A DNA stretch of 64,000 nucleotides from Piliocolobus tephrosceles (GCF_002776525.5 NC_045447.1:17427068-17491067); one strand, 5' to 3'. Positions 11,936 through 23,540 are shown, counted from the stretch's first letter. Made by a program: numbers and translations. Notes: generated from the letters alone by a model not told the origin.

Positions 11936-14239
11936 AGTTTTGCCTATTTTTGAACTTTAAATAAGTGGAATCATCCAGTGTGTACCTTTTATGCCAGGTT
12001 TCTTTCACTCAGCGCTGTGCGTGTGAGATTTTCCTTGTTGACGTGAGTAGCTGTAGCTCGCTCATTCTCTTTGCTCTAGATAGAATCCCACTGTGGGACT
12101 AGGTGACAATTTACCTGTTCTGATGATAGGCCTTGGGGGAGCATCCAGTTTGGGGTGTGCTATGAGTATTCTAATGCATGTGTCTTGGTGAACATCCATA
12201 CACTTTCTTTTGAGTGTGGAACTGGGAGCAGAACGACAGGAGAGGAAAGTGTGCATCTGTCTGGCTTAAATAGATACCCACAGGAAGGATTTAAGCAAGG
12301 TATTAGGAAGAACTTCTGGACCCTAAAGGTCGTGGCCAACTAACTCATGCCCTAAAGAGGTGGAAGCTGTAAAATTTCCTTCTGGGGAACGGGAGGAAGA
12401 GGCTGGATTAGGCACTACTGAGCGACCGAGGGGCCAGTCCTTGACTCCTTCCTGTCTGGCTTTGGTACCCTGTCTTTCGTCTGGGATTTCCAGACTGTAC
12501 TCCCTGGAGGTGTCTCAGCCATGTGGGAGGATGAAGAAGGGGCTTTGACTGTCATTTCCCTGCTTCAGCCAAAGGGTTCCATGTGTTCTTTTTCAGGTCA
12601 TGGGGGTTCTGAGAATGACTTTATTTGCTTTTAGAAAAAGTTTAAGCTGTCTCGATGCTGGAAAATCTACTGCCCGTAGGTCCCTTCCAGCTGCAAGATT
12701 CTATTTTGGGAGCAGGAGGAGGGTATGGGAAGGGTTAAGCATTATTCAGCCGAAGAGCAGAGTTGAGCCTCGGTGACCTTTCAAAGTTCTTGTAGTGTGC
12801 TTTGCGATGTGGGAGATTCCGTAACATTCTGTAAAAATGTAGTGTTCAAACCAAACAGCGACTTCCGAAGCCTAAAAGATGAAGAGGAAGGACTTAACTT
12901 TGAGGAACATTTAGGCAGAATTTCCACGAGTCTTGAGGACTCTCAAGATAGCCCTTTATCCACTCCCATCTGGTGTGTGTGTGTTTGTATGTGTGTTTTA
13001 ATGTCTCCATTGGCTGTTCCTAGGAGCAGTCACTTGAGATTGTTTGGGTTCAGAATGGTTCCCATTTTTATCCAGGAGTGTGTGATGTGGGCCCCCTGGT
13101 TGCCCCTCTCAAGGGTGGGTGGTGGCCTTTCCTCCTCCCATACTAGGCCCAGTTTGGACCATGGTTTTGCTTGGCAAGGAGGCTGGGCTGCTCATGGATC
13201 CAGAGAGGGACATTTCTGCCTTGGCACACAGCTCTGAGTCAACAGGCGTGATAAACAGCCCATTTCCCAAGGCCTGCAAGGAACAAAGGCCCTGGCCGCT
13301 GAGGGCTCTGTCTACTCCCTATCTGCTGAGACAGCTGTCTATTCTTTTGACAGGAGTTGAAACCAGCATCTTCCCTTCATCTGAGTCCTGCCTCCTTCTG
13401 CAGAAGGGAGCTCAAAAGAACTTTGTTGTTTTGCCTTTTACTCTGGGGTGAAAGGAGCAGACGATAAGGTATGTGAGATGGTGAAATGATTTGCTTCTGC
13501 CATGCTGGGGTCATGGGTGAATCCCCCTAACTCTCTTGGTGGCCCCCTCAGTAGTTTTGGAAGAGGACCAAGTCCTTGTCTCTCCAGCAGTGGATCTGGA
13601 AGCAGGATGCTGGCTCAGGGACTTCACTGTAAGTTCAGCTTTATTTTGCTTTCCTGGCAGGACCTCACAGGGCTGCAGCTGCAGCCTGGAGTTTTTCCTG
13701 AAGGATTTGAGGTGTTAATGCAGGAGCAGAGGACGAGTCTTGGGGCCCAGGGGTGAAGTTATGGATGGAGGCAGAGCCCTCTCAGGATTGTGTAGCATCT
13801 TTCATTTGTCTTACTTTGGTTCTCTGGGAAAAACCCTTGCAGTGGTTTCTAGACCAGGCAGCATGGAAAAGCTGGCTGGATCCAGCCTTTAGATTTCCCC
13901 AAGGGGATTCGAGAGAAAGCACCGTAAGATACACTTCAGAGAACAGGTCGTTCCGTTTGAGGTGGCTGGAGCGACATTGGGCCGTGTATTTAGTCAGACC
14001 TGTTTCTTATTTTCCTGTGTCTGTTTACTCGGACCCTTATAATGAAAAACATAACCAGAGACAACCTTCCTTGCACCTCCCCTGCTTCCCCGTGAATTGT
14101 ACCATGGAAGCATTTCCTTGTAAGACCCACCAGCTCACTGAGGTTTTAGGAAAATAAAGCACTCTTCCTCCTTACACCCAGCACCATCCGTATGCCAAGG
14201 GCTGGGCCTGGGAGGCAGGCATTTTAAATCTGGCACCAA
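11936..14239. other. largest repeat-poor block of the 5' part, no gene recognised
   Basis: About 2.3 kb without Alus. It has longer open stretches on the + strand (12773-13237, 13502-13756, 13753-14157), but codon patterns, a TG repeat inside and the lack of any domain argue against protein coding. It is a plausible place for a 5' non-coding GGTA1 exon or enhancer, which I cannot prove. Confidence 0.35.
12974..12998 (+). repeat. short imperfect (TG)n
   Basis: A GTGTGTGTGTGTTTGTATGT run in unique sequence. Confidence 0.85.
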
Positions 14240-14425
14240 GACTTCTGGGCATGCCCAGTGATATCCGGCAAGCTATGCCCCTTCACTAAAGCTCAGTTTC
14301 CTCAGCTAAAAAACCACACTAAGGCCACCGCACTGACCATTGTGAGGAATAAACAAGATGCTGTGAGTGAGGACACCCCACACCAGGCACACAGAAGGTG
14401 CCTGGAAATGCTAGGAGAGTTGAGT
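14240..14425 (+). repeat. MIR
   Basis: Forward MIR: 'ctcagtttcctcagctaaaa', 'accattgtgaggaataaaca', 'caccaggcacacagaaggtg'. Confidence 0.6.
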
Positions 14426-14504
14426 CGATGCTCACCAGCTTGTCCAGGGAAGAGCTGGCCCCACAGCGATTAACCCACGCAGAAGTCTTCATGTCTCCTA
14501 GAGC

Positions 14505-14725
14505 AACAGAGTGGTTAAAAGAGAGGGCATTGGGGCCTGGCTCCCTAAATTTGAACCCCAACTCCACCACTTTGTGCTATGTGACACTGGGCAAGTTACT
14601 TCACTTTTCTGAGCCTCTGTTTTTATGTCTGTAAAATGGGGATAATAATAGAGTAACTTCACTGAGTTGTCATGGGGCTTAACTAAGAGACTCCTGAAAA
14701 GGGGTTTAGCCCAGGGCCTGGCCTG
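14505..14725 (+). repeat. MIR
   Basis: Well preserved forward MIR: 'actgggcaagttacttcact', 'gtctgtaaaatggggataat'. Confidence 0.8.
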
Positions 14726-14808
14726 GCCTGGCTTGATCAGGGAAAATCCAGGTGTTGCAGGACTTGAAGCTGATTCCATTTGGGGAGACCTCTTTAAGGA
14801 AAAGAATG

Positions 14809-15154
14809 GGCTGGGCGCAGTGGCTCACGCCTGTAATCCCAGCACTTTGGGAGGCTGAGGCGGGCGGATCACGAGGTGAGGAAATTGAGACCATCCTAAC
14901 ACGGTGAAACCCCGTCTCTACTAAAAATACAAAAATAAATTGCTTCTCAGCCTTTTGGCTAAGATCAAGTGTAAACATACAAAAAAAATTTGTCAGGCAT
15001 GGTGGCGGGCACCGGTAGTCCCAGTTACTCGGGAGGCTGAGGCACAAGAATGGCATGAACCCGGGAGGTGGAGCTTGCAGTGAGCCAAGATCGCACCACT
15101 GCACTCCAGCCTGGGCAACAGAGCCAGACTCCGTCTCAAAAAAGAAAAGAAAAG
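14809..15154 (+). repeat. AluY-like, interrupted by a U2 fragment
   Basis: Forward Alu flanked by AAAAGAATG (14800-14808 and 15155-15163). A U2 snRNA 5' fragment is inserted in the middle A-rich region, and the tail is (AAAAG)n. Confidence 0.95.
14939..14973 (+). ncRNA. U2 snRNA 5' fragment inserted inside an Alu (pseudogene)
   Basis: About 35 bases match the 5' end of U2 snRNA (core GCTTCTCAGCCTTTTGGCTA then AGATCAAGTGTA), with about two differences. The fragment sits in the middle A-rich region of the Alu at 14809-15154 and is flanked on both sides by ATACAAAAA-type repeats that look like a target duplication. It is a 3'-truncated snRNA copy, not a functional gene. Confidence 0.8.
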
Positions 15155-16048
15155 AAAAGAATGCAAAGCTGCAAATACAGTGTTAGGTGTGTAAGTAAAT
15201 GTCTGGAATATGAGAAGCAATATCACAACAAATAACAAAGACTGACAAACATTCCAAATGTAACAAAATCCAGAAAACAATGACATAAAACGATGTAAAA
15301 GTAATACAAAAATGATTAGTATTACTTAACTCCCTGATGCATCTGTCATGTTTGGGCAACATACTCTTTGCCACATTATCTGACAATAGTTTTCTAGAAT
15401 CATTTCCAATAAAAGAGAAAAGATAGATAAATCGATTTTGCCTGTGGCATGGTTAATCAATGGGTGCTTTTTATTACTGAGAGTTTAGAGGAGTTTCTTT
15501 TAGCTTCCCAACTTGTTATTGGCGATGCCACATCTGTAAAGTCTTTTGACAGTTTCTCAGGTGGCTCCAGCCAGATCACGAGAAAACTCAGCCCTGGATC
15601 CTTGCTAGGCACAGTGAGGCAGCTGAACCTGGGTGGAGCATGAGGTGGCTGTGAGACCTGGATCATAGTGACTCCTGAGCAGGGAGCAGAGAGAGCACTG
15701 TGTAGTTCATCTCCTTCTCCTTGAGGCCAAAGGAGGAGGGGCCCAGGTGCTCAACAAGGTCCACCTGGGACAGGTTGTTCCTGGGACCTAGGTGAGTGTG
15801 CAGGTAATGGGTCAGCATCCCAGCTCAGCCTGCAGCCCCTGGACAGGCACTGAGGCTAGAGAGTGACTCTTCCAGGCGGGGCAGCATTCTTTCCCTCTGG
15901 GAAGCATTTGGGGCTTTCTCATGCTCACCCTAATGGGAAATCAGCCCAGTCTTGCAAGGGGTCCTGCGCACATGAGGACCTGACACCTAAGCTTCGCTAG
16001 CTCCTGGTAAGTCAGCCTCTGCACTCAGTGCATGTTGGTTGGTGGTTC

Positions 16049-16084
16049 CTACGCATGATCTGAGCCAAAAGGCTGAGAAGTGAT
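16049..16084 (-). ncRNA. second U2 snRNA 5' fragment (pseudogene)
   Basis: Read on the minus strand, about 36 bases resemble the first 36 nt of U2 (ATCACTTCTCAGCCTTTTGG...GTAG), with about five differences. Similarity stops there, so like the copy at 14939 it is cut at about nt 35-36. It lies in otherwise unique sequence. Confidence 0.55.
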
Positions 16085-16378
16085 AGTTGATGAATCCTAT
16101 CATTTGCTCATCACACCAAGGAGCCCGTGTAGGTCACTGCAGCAGGGTGAGCTCTATGCGGCTAAAAGAATAACCCTCTTAAAAAATGCGGTTTCCAGCC
16201 CTGAGGTTGATTTCTCACGCACGTCCTGGGTCCATCAGAGAAGCCTAATGTGGCATCTTAGCTCCAAAGGACTTGTTTCAGGGACAAGGAGTCTGAGGCC
16301 AGAGAAACTCATGACCCCAGTTTAGAAAGCTGGCCTTGTGTTGGCGCTGGGGCTGACCTGCAGAACTATGACAAGGCT

Positions 16379-16423
16379 GGGGGCGGGGGGCGGGCAGGGG
16401 TGGAGCAGGGAGGTGGGGTGGGG
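16379..16423 (+). other. G-rich tract with G-quadruplex potential
   Basis: At least five runs of three or more G within about 45 bases (gggggcggggggcgggcagg, then ggtggggtgggg). Locally CpG-containing. No promoter element is otherwise recognisable. Confidence 0.55.
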
Positions 16424-16653
16424 TGCGAGTGGAGGAGCAGCCAGTCTGGTCAAAGCTGTGTTCCCGGGATAGAGCGGGGCGTGGAGCTGACTTCATCACA
16501 ACATGCTGTTGGCGTGTGGACTTGCCCTGACTGTTCTGAGAGGTGCTGCCCATTGAGATTCCTCTCTCAGATGAACTCACAGCCCTGCTTTCACACCAAG
16601 CTCAGAGCCATGCATTTCTGCATCTCTCCCATTAAAAAAGCATCATCGTTATT

Positions 16654-16830
16654 ATAGGTACTGTGTGGAGCATTAACAGATCATGGGCACAGTATGCTTT
16701 GAAGAACCCTTTGAGGAGGGTGTTAGAATCTCCATCTTGTATATGTAAATAGAGGCCCAGAGCGTTAAAGTAACTTGCCCAACATGTACATCTAGGACTC
16801 TGCTGATTTAAAAGTCTTTGCACTTAGCCT
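16654..16830 (-). repeat. MIR
   Basis: Reverse MIR: 'aatagaggcccagagcgtta' followed by 'aagtaacttgcccaacatgt'. Confidence 0.6.
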
Positions 16831-17194
16831 AATTTTCAGCTGGAATGGTGGAGCTGAACATTCTTCTTTATAATCAAGGATATGGAGGACTAAAGACTAG
16901 AGTCTTGTCCAAGGTCATCAACACCCAGTTAATTACTGCACCCTTCCCCACCCCCTTACCTGTTTTCCTTCTCTTTGCAACACTGTCACTACCTGACATT
17001 ATATATCCTGTTGAGTCTCTTGTCTCCCATTGGAACAGAAGCTCTATGATAATCTTGTTCACTAAAGCATCTCCAGTTCCAAAAACCGTCTGGTGCACAG
17101 TAGCCTAGTTCCATGTTTGTTGATGAATCCATGGCAGAGCAGAACTGGAGCGCCTCAGAACTCTCCTTACTCATTTCTTTACCCCAAACACTTG

Positions 17195-17741
17195 TGTTAC
17201 AGGAAGGGGTTCTGGATCCAGACCCCAAGAGAGGGTTCTTGGATCTCACTCAAGAAAGAATTGAGGGTGAATCTGTAAAGCGAAAGCAAGTTTATTAGGG
17301 AAGTAGAGGAATAAAAGAATGGCTACTCCATAGGCAGAGCAGCCCTAAGGGCTGCTGGTTACCCATTTTTGTGGTTATTTCTTGATTATATGCTAAATAA
17401 GGGGTGGATTATTCTTGCCTCCCCTTTTTAGACATATAGGGTAACTTCCTGACGTTGCCATGGTATTTGTAAACTGTCATGATGCTGGTGGGAGTGTAGC
17501 AGTGAGGATGACCTAGGTCACTCTCATCGCCATCTTGGTTTTGGTGGGTTTTAGTCGGCTTCTTTACTGCAGCCTATTTTACCAGCAAGGTCTCTATGAC
17601 ATGCATCTTGTGCTGATTTCCTGTCTCATCCTATGACTTACAATGCCTTAACCATCTGGGCATGCAGCTCAGTGGGTCTCAGCCTTATTTTACCCAGCTC
17701 CCATTCAAGATGGAGTTGCTGTGATTCAAAGGGCTCTGACA
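17195..17741 (-). mobile_element. solo LTR, ERV1-like, with 4-bp target duplication
   Basis: The element begins TGTTACAGG and ends CTGACA on the + strand, so it has TG...CA ends, and it is flanked by CTTG on both sides (17191-17194 and 17742-17745), the 4-bp duplication typical of gammaretrovirus-like elements. Read on the minus strand it has AATAAACTTGCTTTC as a poly(A) signal region followed by an R/U5-like CTTGGGGTCTGGATCC. No internal viral genes are attached. I do not assign the exact family. Confidence 0.85.
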
Positions 17742-17745
17742 CTTG

Positions 17746-18669
17746 TGGGAGCTAGGGCCCATGCCAGTCTGGACCCATCACAATAGCCTGAAAGTGATTA
17801 GGGCTCAAGCAGAGGAGGGGTGGCCTCTAGGGGCCTGATGTAGGAATCTCAGGCTGGGATGAGAATTCTTTAGCCTGCAGAGAGGTGGAGCCTGTGGAGA
17901 AGGCTTGGTTTCTCCTGCCACCACTTTCACCCTGCTGGATTCCTGCTCTCTGTGATAATGGCTTTTCCATGGCCTCTGAGTGCATGGCATTCAGCTGAGA
18001 GGTTCACCTTTTCCCCTGACACGAGATGGAGAGGATAGGATCTGCTATAATTCCGTTCAGAGTGGAATTCTGTTTGGAAGGAATACCTTGGCTTCGCCCA
18101 GTTGGGGTGGAACTGTGAGATTCTAGGAGGGCGTGTGTGTTGTTCTGTGTGAGAAGGATTGCAGGTGGGTGGTAGGGAAGAATTCACTTATGGGCCATAT
18201 GGAAAAGTCTGTCTGACACTCCAGGGAAAGAGAAGCGGAAAAGGAGGAGGGTAAGGGTAGAGTGAGGAAGGTGGAGAAATGACAGGCTGAACAACGTGAC
18301 CCTGCCTTGCAAAATGCCTCTACATTTTTAGCATAATCTGCACACGTTCCAGGAATGGGGGTGAGAGTGGTTGCATTTGGGAAGCCGTGCAGGCGCTGAG
18401 TTCTGCCTAACTGAGTTCTAAAAATGGTCTGGGGTCATAGAATGGGTTCAAAGAGAAAGTACGAGAGTATTAAGGCAGAGGGTCTGAGAGATGGCAGGAG
18501 GGCTCTGGACCATTGCAGGCTGTGCAACTGGGGCTGGCCAAGTTCACCCAGTTCTCTGAGGGGTGAGACCCAGGGGACATCAGGGTTCTACTCTCCCACT
18601 TAAGACAGGGTGTTAACACTTGACAGGTCCTAATTCTGTGCTCCACCCCTTGAAAGGATAATTTTAAAA
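17746..18669. other. unique sequence, nothing recognised
   Basis: No repeat, open reading frame of interest or RNA gene could be assigned between the solo LTR and the polypyrimidine tract. Confidence 0.4.
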
Positions 18670-18757
18670 CTTTTCTTTTTCTCTCCTCTCCTCTCCTCTC
18701 CTCTCTTCTCTCCTCTCTCCTTCTCTCTCTCCTTCTCTCTTTCTCTCTTTCTTTCTT
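18670..18757 (+). repeat. polypyrimidine tract (CTCTC/TTTC)n
   Basis: About 88 bases almost purely C and T, with CTCTCCTCTC repeats passing into CTTTCTTTC. It joins the head of the next reverse Alu. Confidence 0.9.
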
Positions 18758-19036
18758 GCAGGATCTCACTCTGTCGCCCAGGCTGGAGTGCAGTGGCTTG
18801 ATCAAGGCTCACTGTAGTCTGGACCTTCCCAGGCTCTGGTGATCTTCCTACCTCAGCTTCCCCAGTAGCTGGACTACAGGTATGCACCTTCACACCCAGT
18901 TACTTTTTGTATTTTTTGTAGAGAGGGAGTTTCCCCACGTTGACCAGGCTGGTCTCGAACTCCTGGGCTCAAGCAATCCACCCATCTTGGCCTCCCAAAA
19001 TGCTGGGATTACAAGCATGAGCTACTGTGTCTGGCC
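18758..19036 (-). repeat. Alu (AluJ-like)
   Basis: Reverse Alu, older type, starting in the polypyrimidine tract. Confidence 0.9.
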
Positions 19037-19337
19037 CAAACCCATGTTTCTTACTGGTGGGTAGGACAGTGAACCACCTATCTTCAGAATTACACAGTTG
19101 AAAATTCAGAGAGACAAACACACAAGGGAAGACATTTTAGACCACATTGGCTGCCAAATGCCTCTTATTTTGGCCAGAGAGAAAAAAAATGTTTTAAAAG
19201 ACCCATTGGCCACCCTGCCAACCCTTCCTCCCTGGAGGCTTGGATTCCAGATTCCAGGAAGCATGTCACCGCCTATTTGTAGTGCTTTGCTAAAGGATGC
19301 AAAATGGGCTCATTCGGACGGCTTCCATTTGTAAGTC

Positions 19338-19638
19338 TTTTTTTTTTTTTTTTTTTGAGACGGAGTCTTGCTCTGTCACCTAGGCTGGAGTGCAGTGGTG
19401 CGATCTCGGCTCACTGCAGCCTCTGCCTCCCAGGTTCAAGGGATTCTCCTGCCTCAGCCTCCCAAGCAGATGGGATTACAGGCACGTGCCACAACACCCA
19501 GCTAATTTTTGTATTTTTAGTACAGAAGGGGTTTTGCCATGTTGGCCAGGCTGGTCTCGAACTCCTAACCTCAAGTGATTGGCCCACCTCAGCCTCCCAA
19601 AGTGCTGAGATTACAGGCGTGAGCCACTGCACCTGGCC
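19338..19638 (-). repeat. Alu with target duplication
   Basis: Full reverse Alu. The flanks TTTGTAAGTCTT and AATTGTAAGTCTT form the duplication. Confidence 0.95.
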
Positions 19639-20263
19639 ATCCAATTGTAAGTCTTAAACAAGAGTGACGATTGACCACAGCAAAAAAGGAGGCAGATTCA
19701 AGCCATATATGAGCTCCAGAAAGAAGTGGGCTTCGAGAGTTGCTTCTGATGCTAATTTTTGGAATTAAAAAAAATCATAAACACCTGTGTATTTGGAGAT
19801 GGGATTTGGAGGTATGACTGATTTGGGCTATCCCTGATGTAAGCGCCAATGTTTCCAACCGTGAGAGTCTTCACCTTTCTCTGCCTAACATTCCTTACAA
19901 TTTGCATTTGATCCTCAGCAGGTGGGGTCGGCAAGGCTAGGGACACACACAGCCAGCCTCTCTGTTGCCTCCTCAGCACACACAGGGGGTTGTAGCAGTG
20001 CCTGGGGCTTGATCAAAGAGAATCAAAGTCACGTCCCACTTCTGAGGCATCCTTAATCAGGCTGAGACACAGAACAGATGGGTAAATCTTTAGAGTTCCT
20101 CATTTGCATTTATTTGCACTTCATTGTATAACAGGTTCTTATTCCAAATCCCTCCTTTCTTTCCTTCAAATCTGTTTTGAGCATTTGCTAAGTACCAGGC
20201 ACATTGCTATCTCATTGGATCCCAACAGCCTGTTTTATGGATATCAGTAATAAGAACTAGTGT

Positions 20264-20286
20264 GCTTTGTGTGTGTGTGTGTGTGC
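20264..20286 (+). repeat. (GT)n microsatellite
   Basis: About 10 GT units, next to a MIR-like 'actatgccaggcacagtgct' segment. Confidence 0.9.
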
Positions 20287-20370
20287 ATTTATACTATGCC
20301 AGGCACAGTGCTAAGTATTTTATGGACAACATTATCTCTTGTAATCATCACTATTAATTTAATGTGATCC

Positions 20371-20645
20371 AGTAGAGGTCCACAATCTCTTATCTGAAAC
20401 CCTGGGGCCAAATGTGTTGGATTTCAGAATTTTTTGGACATGGATTATGTATCATATATAACATTCCTGGTGCAGCAGCACCACATAATAAAATACATCA
20501 GTATTTATGCAAAGAAATGTTTAAACAGTCTCACTCAGTGGGATAAAGATTATAAACGGCCTCATGTCAGTTACGGCCTTGATGCCAATTGAATTACAAA
20601 AAAGGTGTTTGGTTTTCAGAGCTTTCTGGAGTTGTGGATGAGGGC
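20371..20645 (+). mobile_element. probable old Tigger-like DNA transposon fragment
   Basis: The block 'tccacaatctcttatctgaa' followed by 'gttggatttcagaatttttt' and, at the other end, 'ggttttcagagctttctgga' resembles the inverted ends of a non-autonomous mariner/Tigger element. Not certain. Confidence 0.45.
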
Positions 20646-21670
20646 CACTGCTCAGGGTTACCCAGCTTCATTTGTCAAAGTTGAGACTCACATCCCCACA
20701 TCACTCCAAAGCCTGTGGCTACCACCATCCACACTTCTCTGGAAGTGAGGACATCGGCACAGAGAGGTGGCCACAGCCTTAGGTTTTTGCACCCCAAACC
20801 AAGATTTTTCCAGCACTCAGTGCTAGTGCTTCGGATGCAGACTCTAGTGGCTTTTTTTCAGCAGTGGGGATGAGTTTCCTGCAGCCATCTGCCTTTTCTG
20901 ACTTTGCCATGGGCCCGGGGCTGTATGTGCTGCTCACATGGTACTTAGACGGAAGAGGCCTGAGACTGAGCTTTATCTAGCAAACTCACCTTCTCCGGTC
21001 TCTGGAATACTGCCCATCATAGGAAAGCTGGAAGTTGGGTTATAACATTGAATTCAGCCCGGCTTTTTTGTTTCCAAACAGAGCTCACTTTCTGAAGATC
21101 CCATTCTTTCTCTTCTTTAACTGGATTTAATAATAAAGGGTTTGTAAGATATGAGATCTGAGTCTGGAATCATCCAAGAAATCTCTTTGAAAAGAGTTGG
21201 AAAATGACCTGTGTCCAGAGGGGACAAATCTAAGTATCATTCTTACTTGATTTCATTCACTCAGCAAACATTAATGGAGTGACTCATGTGCTCTATGTGA
21301 GGCACTGGGGATTCAAGGTTGAATAAAACACACCTCCTGCCCTCAGGAAGCTCACAGACTAACTGATACCAGAGGCAGAGCCACCTCCAAAAACAGCAAG
21401 TATAGTAATGTGAACAGAGACAGGGGAAGCTCAAGAAGAGAAGGAGGACTCAGCCGCTGGTTGGGCAGGAGTGGGAGGTGGCTTCACAATGCAATGGCAT
21501 TTGGTGTGTGGCTGGCCTCTTAGCTTTCAGAGGTCCACAGTCTTGGTTTTCTTCCTCCCTCCTGGGCTTCTCCTTCTCAATCCTACTTCAAAATGTTGAC
21601 ATTTTCAGGCTTCAGCCCAGGGCCAGCTTCTTTCCTTTTCCTCTCTCTACATTCTCTCACAAGGTAATCT

Positions 21671-22101
21671 TGTAACCGCTCAAGGGGTTCACCTTGCCCG
21701 CTGCCTAGACAGAGCTGATTTATCAAGACAAGGGAATTTCAAAAGAGAAAGAGTAATTCACACAGAGCCAGCTGTGCGGGAGATCGAAGTTTTATTATTA
21801 CTCAAATCAGTCTCCCCAAAAATCTTATGACCTCCAGAATAATGGCTGGTAATATTTAGAATTCCAGCCCCTCTCATTCTAACTTGGTGGCTAGTGGCCT
21901 TTCATTCATTTTACAAGAAGAGTTTAGCTTTTGGGAAGGGCTATTATTTAAACTATAAACTAAATTCCTTCCCAAGGCTAGTTAAGCCTACGCCCAGGAG
22001 TGGATGACAGGTTAGAGGTTAGGGGCAAGATGGAATTGGTTAGATCTGATGTCTTTCACTGTCATAATTTATTTAGTTATAATTTTGCAAAGACAGTTAC
22101 A
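21671..22101 (-). mobile_element. solo LTR-like element
   Basis: It has TGTAACCGCTC at the left and GACAGTTACA at the right, i.e. TG...CA ends with terminal TGTAAC/GTTACA inverted repeats. On the minus strand there is an AATAATAAAACTTC poly(A)-signal region. No clear target duplication was seen. Probably an old ERV LTR in an L2/MIR-rich neighbourhood. Confidence 0.7.
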
Positions 22102-22149
22102 GCCTCATTCATTTCCTTCACATTAACTACCTTCCTTACGTGAACAACT

Positions 22150-23540
22150 CTTCCAGTTGCATGTCTAGCCCACATCTCTGTTGAACTTCAGACCCGAATG
22201 TCCATTTGCCTCTCGTCATCTCCATTTAGGAGTGTGTAGACACCTCAAAATTAACATGTCCAAGTGGGAACTCATTATTCTTATTCCTCAAACTGATTCC
22301 TCTTCCATCCAACCCATCTCAGAAAATGCGACAATTATCCAGCGGACTGCTGAGACAGAAACCTTGCTTCTTTCCTCTCCCTTGTCCCTGACACCTACAC
22401 GACCAGCCAAATCCTATCAATTCTCTTGCCGAGGTATATTTTGAATAATCTACCACTTTCCATCTCTCCACCTCCTTTTTAACACAGGCCACTGTTCTGT
22501 ATTCTTTTACGTGATGGTCAGTCCAGTGTGATCACCAGAGGAGACACAGGAAAGGATCAAGAAAAAACAATGTTTAATATGCTCATGGGTCCTAAAGACA
22601 AGAGGCACAGCACACCACATGGGACCACATGGGAAAGACACAAGGGTGGTCAAGAGACAGAAGACAGGGAGCAAGCGGAAGACTGAGGCCAGAGCCCTTA
22701 TTGGGGTTTCCATGGGAAAGACAGGGCAGGGCGAACAGTTTAGGATGGACTAGTTTGAGTAATTTCAGAGGGCTTTAAGCTCTAGGGATGGCCCCTAGTT
22801 GTCTGGTACCTGGCCCTGATGGGATGATTAAGGCCAAGTCATATTGCCTCCTGGGGTGTGCAGGGTGGGTGAAGATCTACAGCTCAGGATTGGTTCATTG
22901 GTTCATTTGTTTATCAAAGGCATGCTTCTAGCTGAGCCCTGGCTATCTCTAAGAACTGGCTAGTCGTAGAAGAGGACATTATCCCGCCAGCCAGAGAGGT
23001 TTTCGAAGATGTGAAAACATCATAACATATAGCCAAGAAAAAAACATGCATGCAATACAGCCACCCCTTCGTTTTGGCCATCAGAGTAGTCTGCCACCTC
23101 ACTCTCCATGCTGCTGTCAGCTCTGATCCACCCTCCACACCCCAGCACACAGGCAGACATCTCTGCATGAAGTTAAATCTGGTTATTCTCTGGCTTTTGA
23201 GGTGCTTGTGACTCCCTTCCCTCCCTCCCATGCCTTTCATGGTGTATTTGCCCTGTCCACCATCCTGTTGCCAACTAGCACCCCTCCTTGGATCCAGCCA
23301 TGCTGAGGTGCGAGTATTTGTCTTCTTTAATGCTGTCTGTTTAAATACAAGAAGTTTTTTCTCCTGTCAGCCTGTTACAGATGTTGCTCCCAAAATAGTC
23401 TCATTCCTTCTTTTGGTGCTTTTCATCCTTTTCCATCCCTCTTTATCCCCTGGGACTCAACTTAACTTTTACCTACACAGTGAACCTTCCCTGATCACCC
23501 ACATTAAAGTACTTCCTGGCCTGTTATTCTTTACACAGCA
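22150..23540 (+). repeat. L2, split by an LTR
   Basis: L2 3' region patterns such as 'cctcaaaattaacatgtcca' and 'agtgggaactcattattctt', then after the LTR 'gaagttaaatctggttattc' and 'gtgaaccttccctgatcacc'. Diverged. Confidence 0.6.
22513..22960 (-). mobile_element. probable LTR interrupting an L2
   Basis: On the minus strand the block holds a CCAAT-type box, an AATAAGGGCTCTGGC TATA-like region and ATTAAACATTG, in the order of an LTR. It separates two L2-like stretches (22150-22505 and about 23060-23540). The outer boundaries are approximate. Confidence 0.45.

Larger units (their letters stand above)
15164..17190. other. mostly unique sequence
   Basis: It holds the reverse U2 fragment (16049), the G-rich tract (16379) and one MIR (16654). 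No coding exon is recognised. Confidence 0.4.
19639..21670. other. unique and ancient-repeat sequence
   Basis: MIR/L2-like pieces ('ttgctaagtaccaggcacat' near 20185; 'ctcaggaagctcacagacta' near 21345), a GT repeat and a probable Tigger fragment. No gene is seen. Confidence 0.4.

Noticed and set aside
12773..14157. A run of three + strand open stretches (154, 84 and 134 residues)
   Set aside because: No domain, a TG repeat inside the first, no splice continuity and no codon pattern of a real protein.
19304..19657. Alu-derived open frames such as 117 residues here and similar ones at 25688, 28095, 30543, 43084 and 56053
   Set aside because: Reverse Alus regularly contain such open frames; no evidence of exonisation in this sequence.
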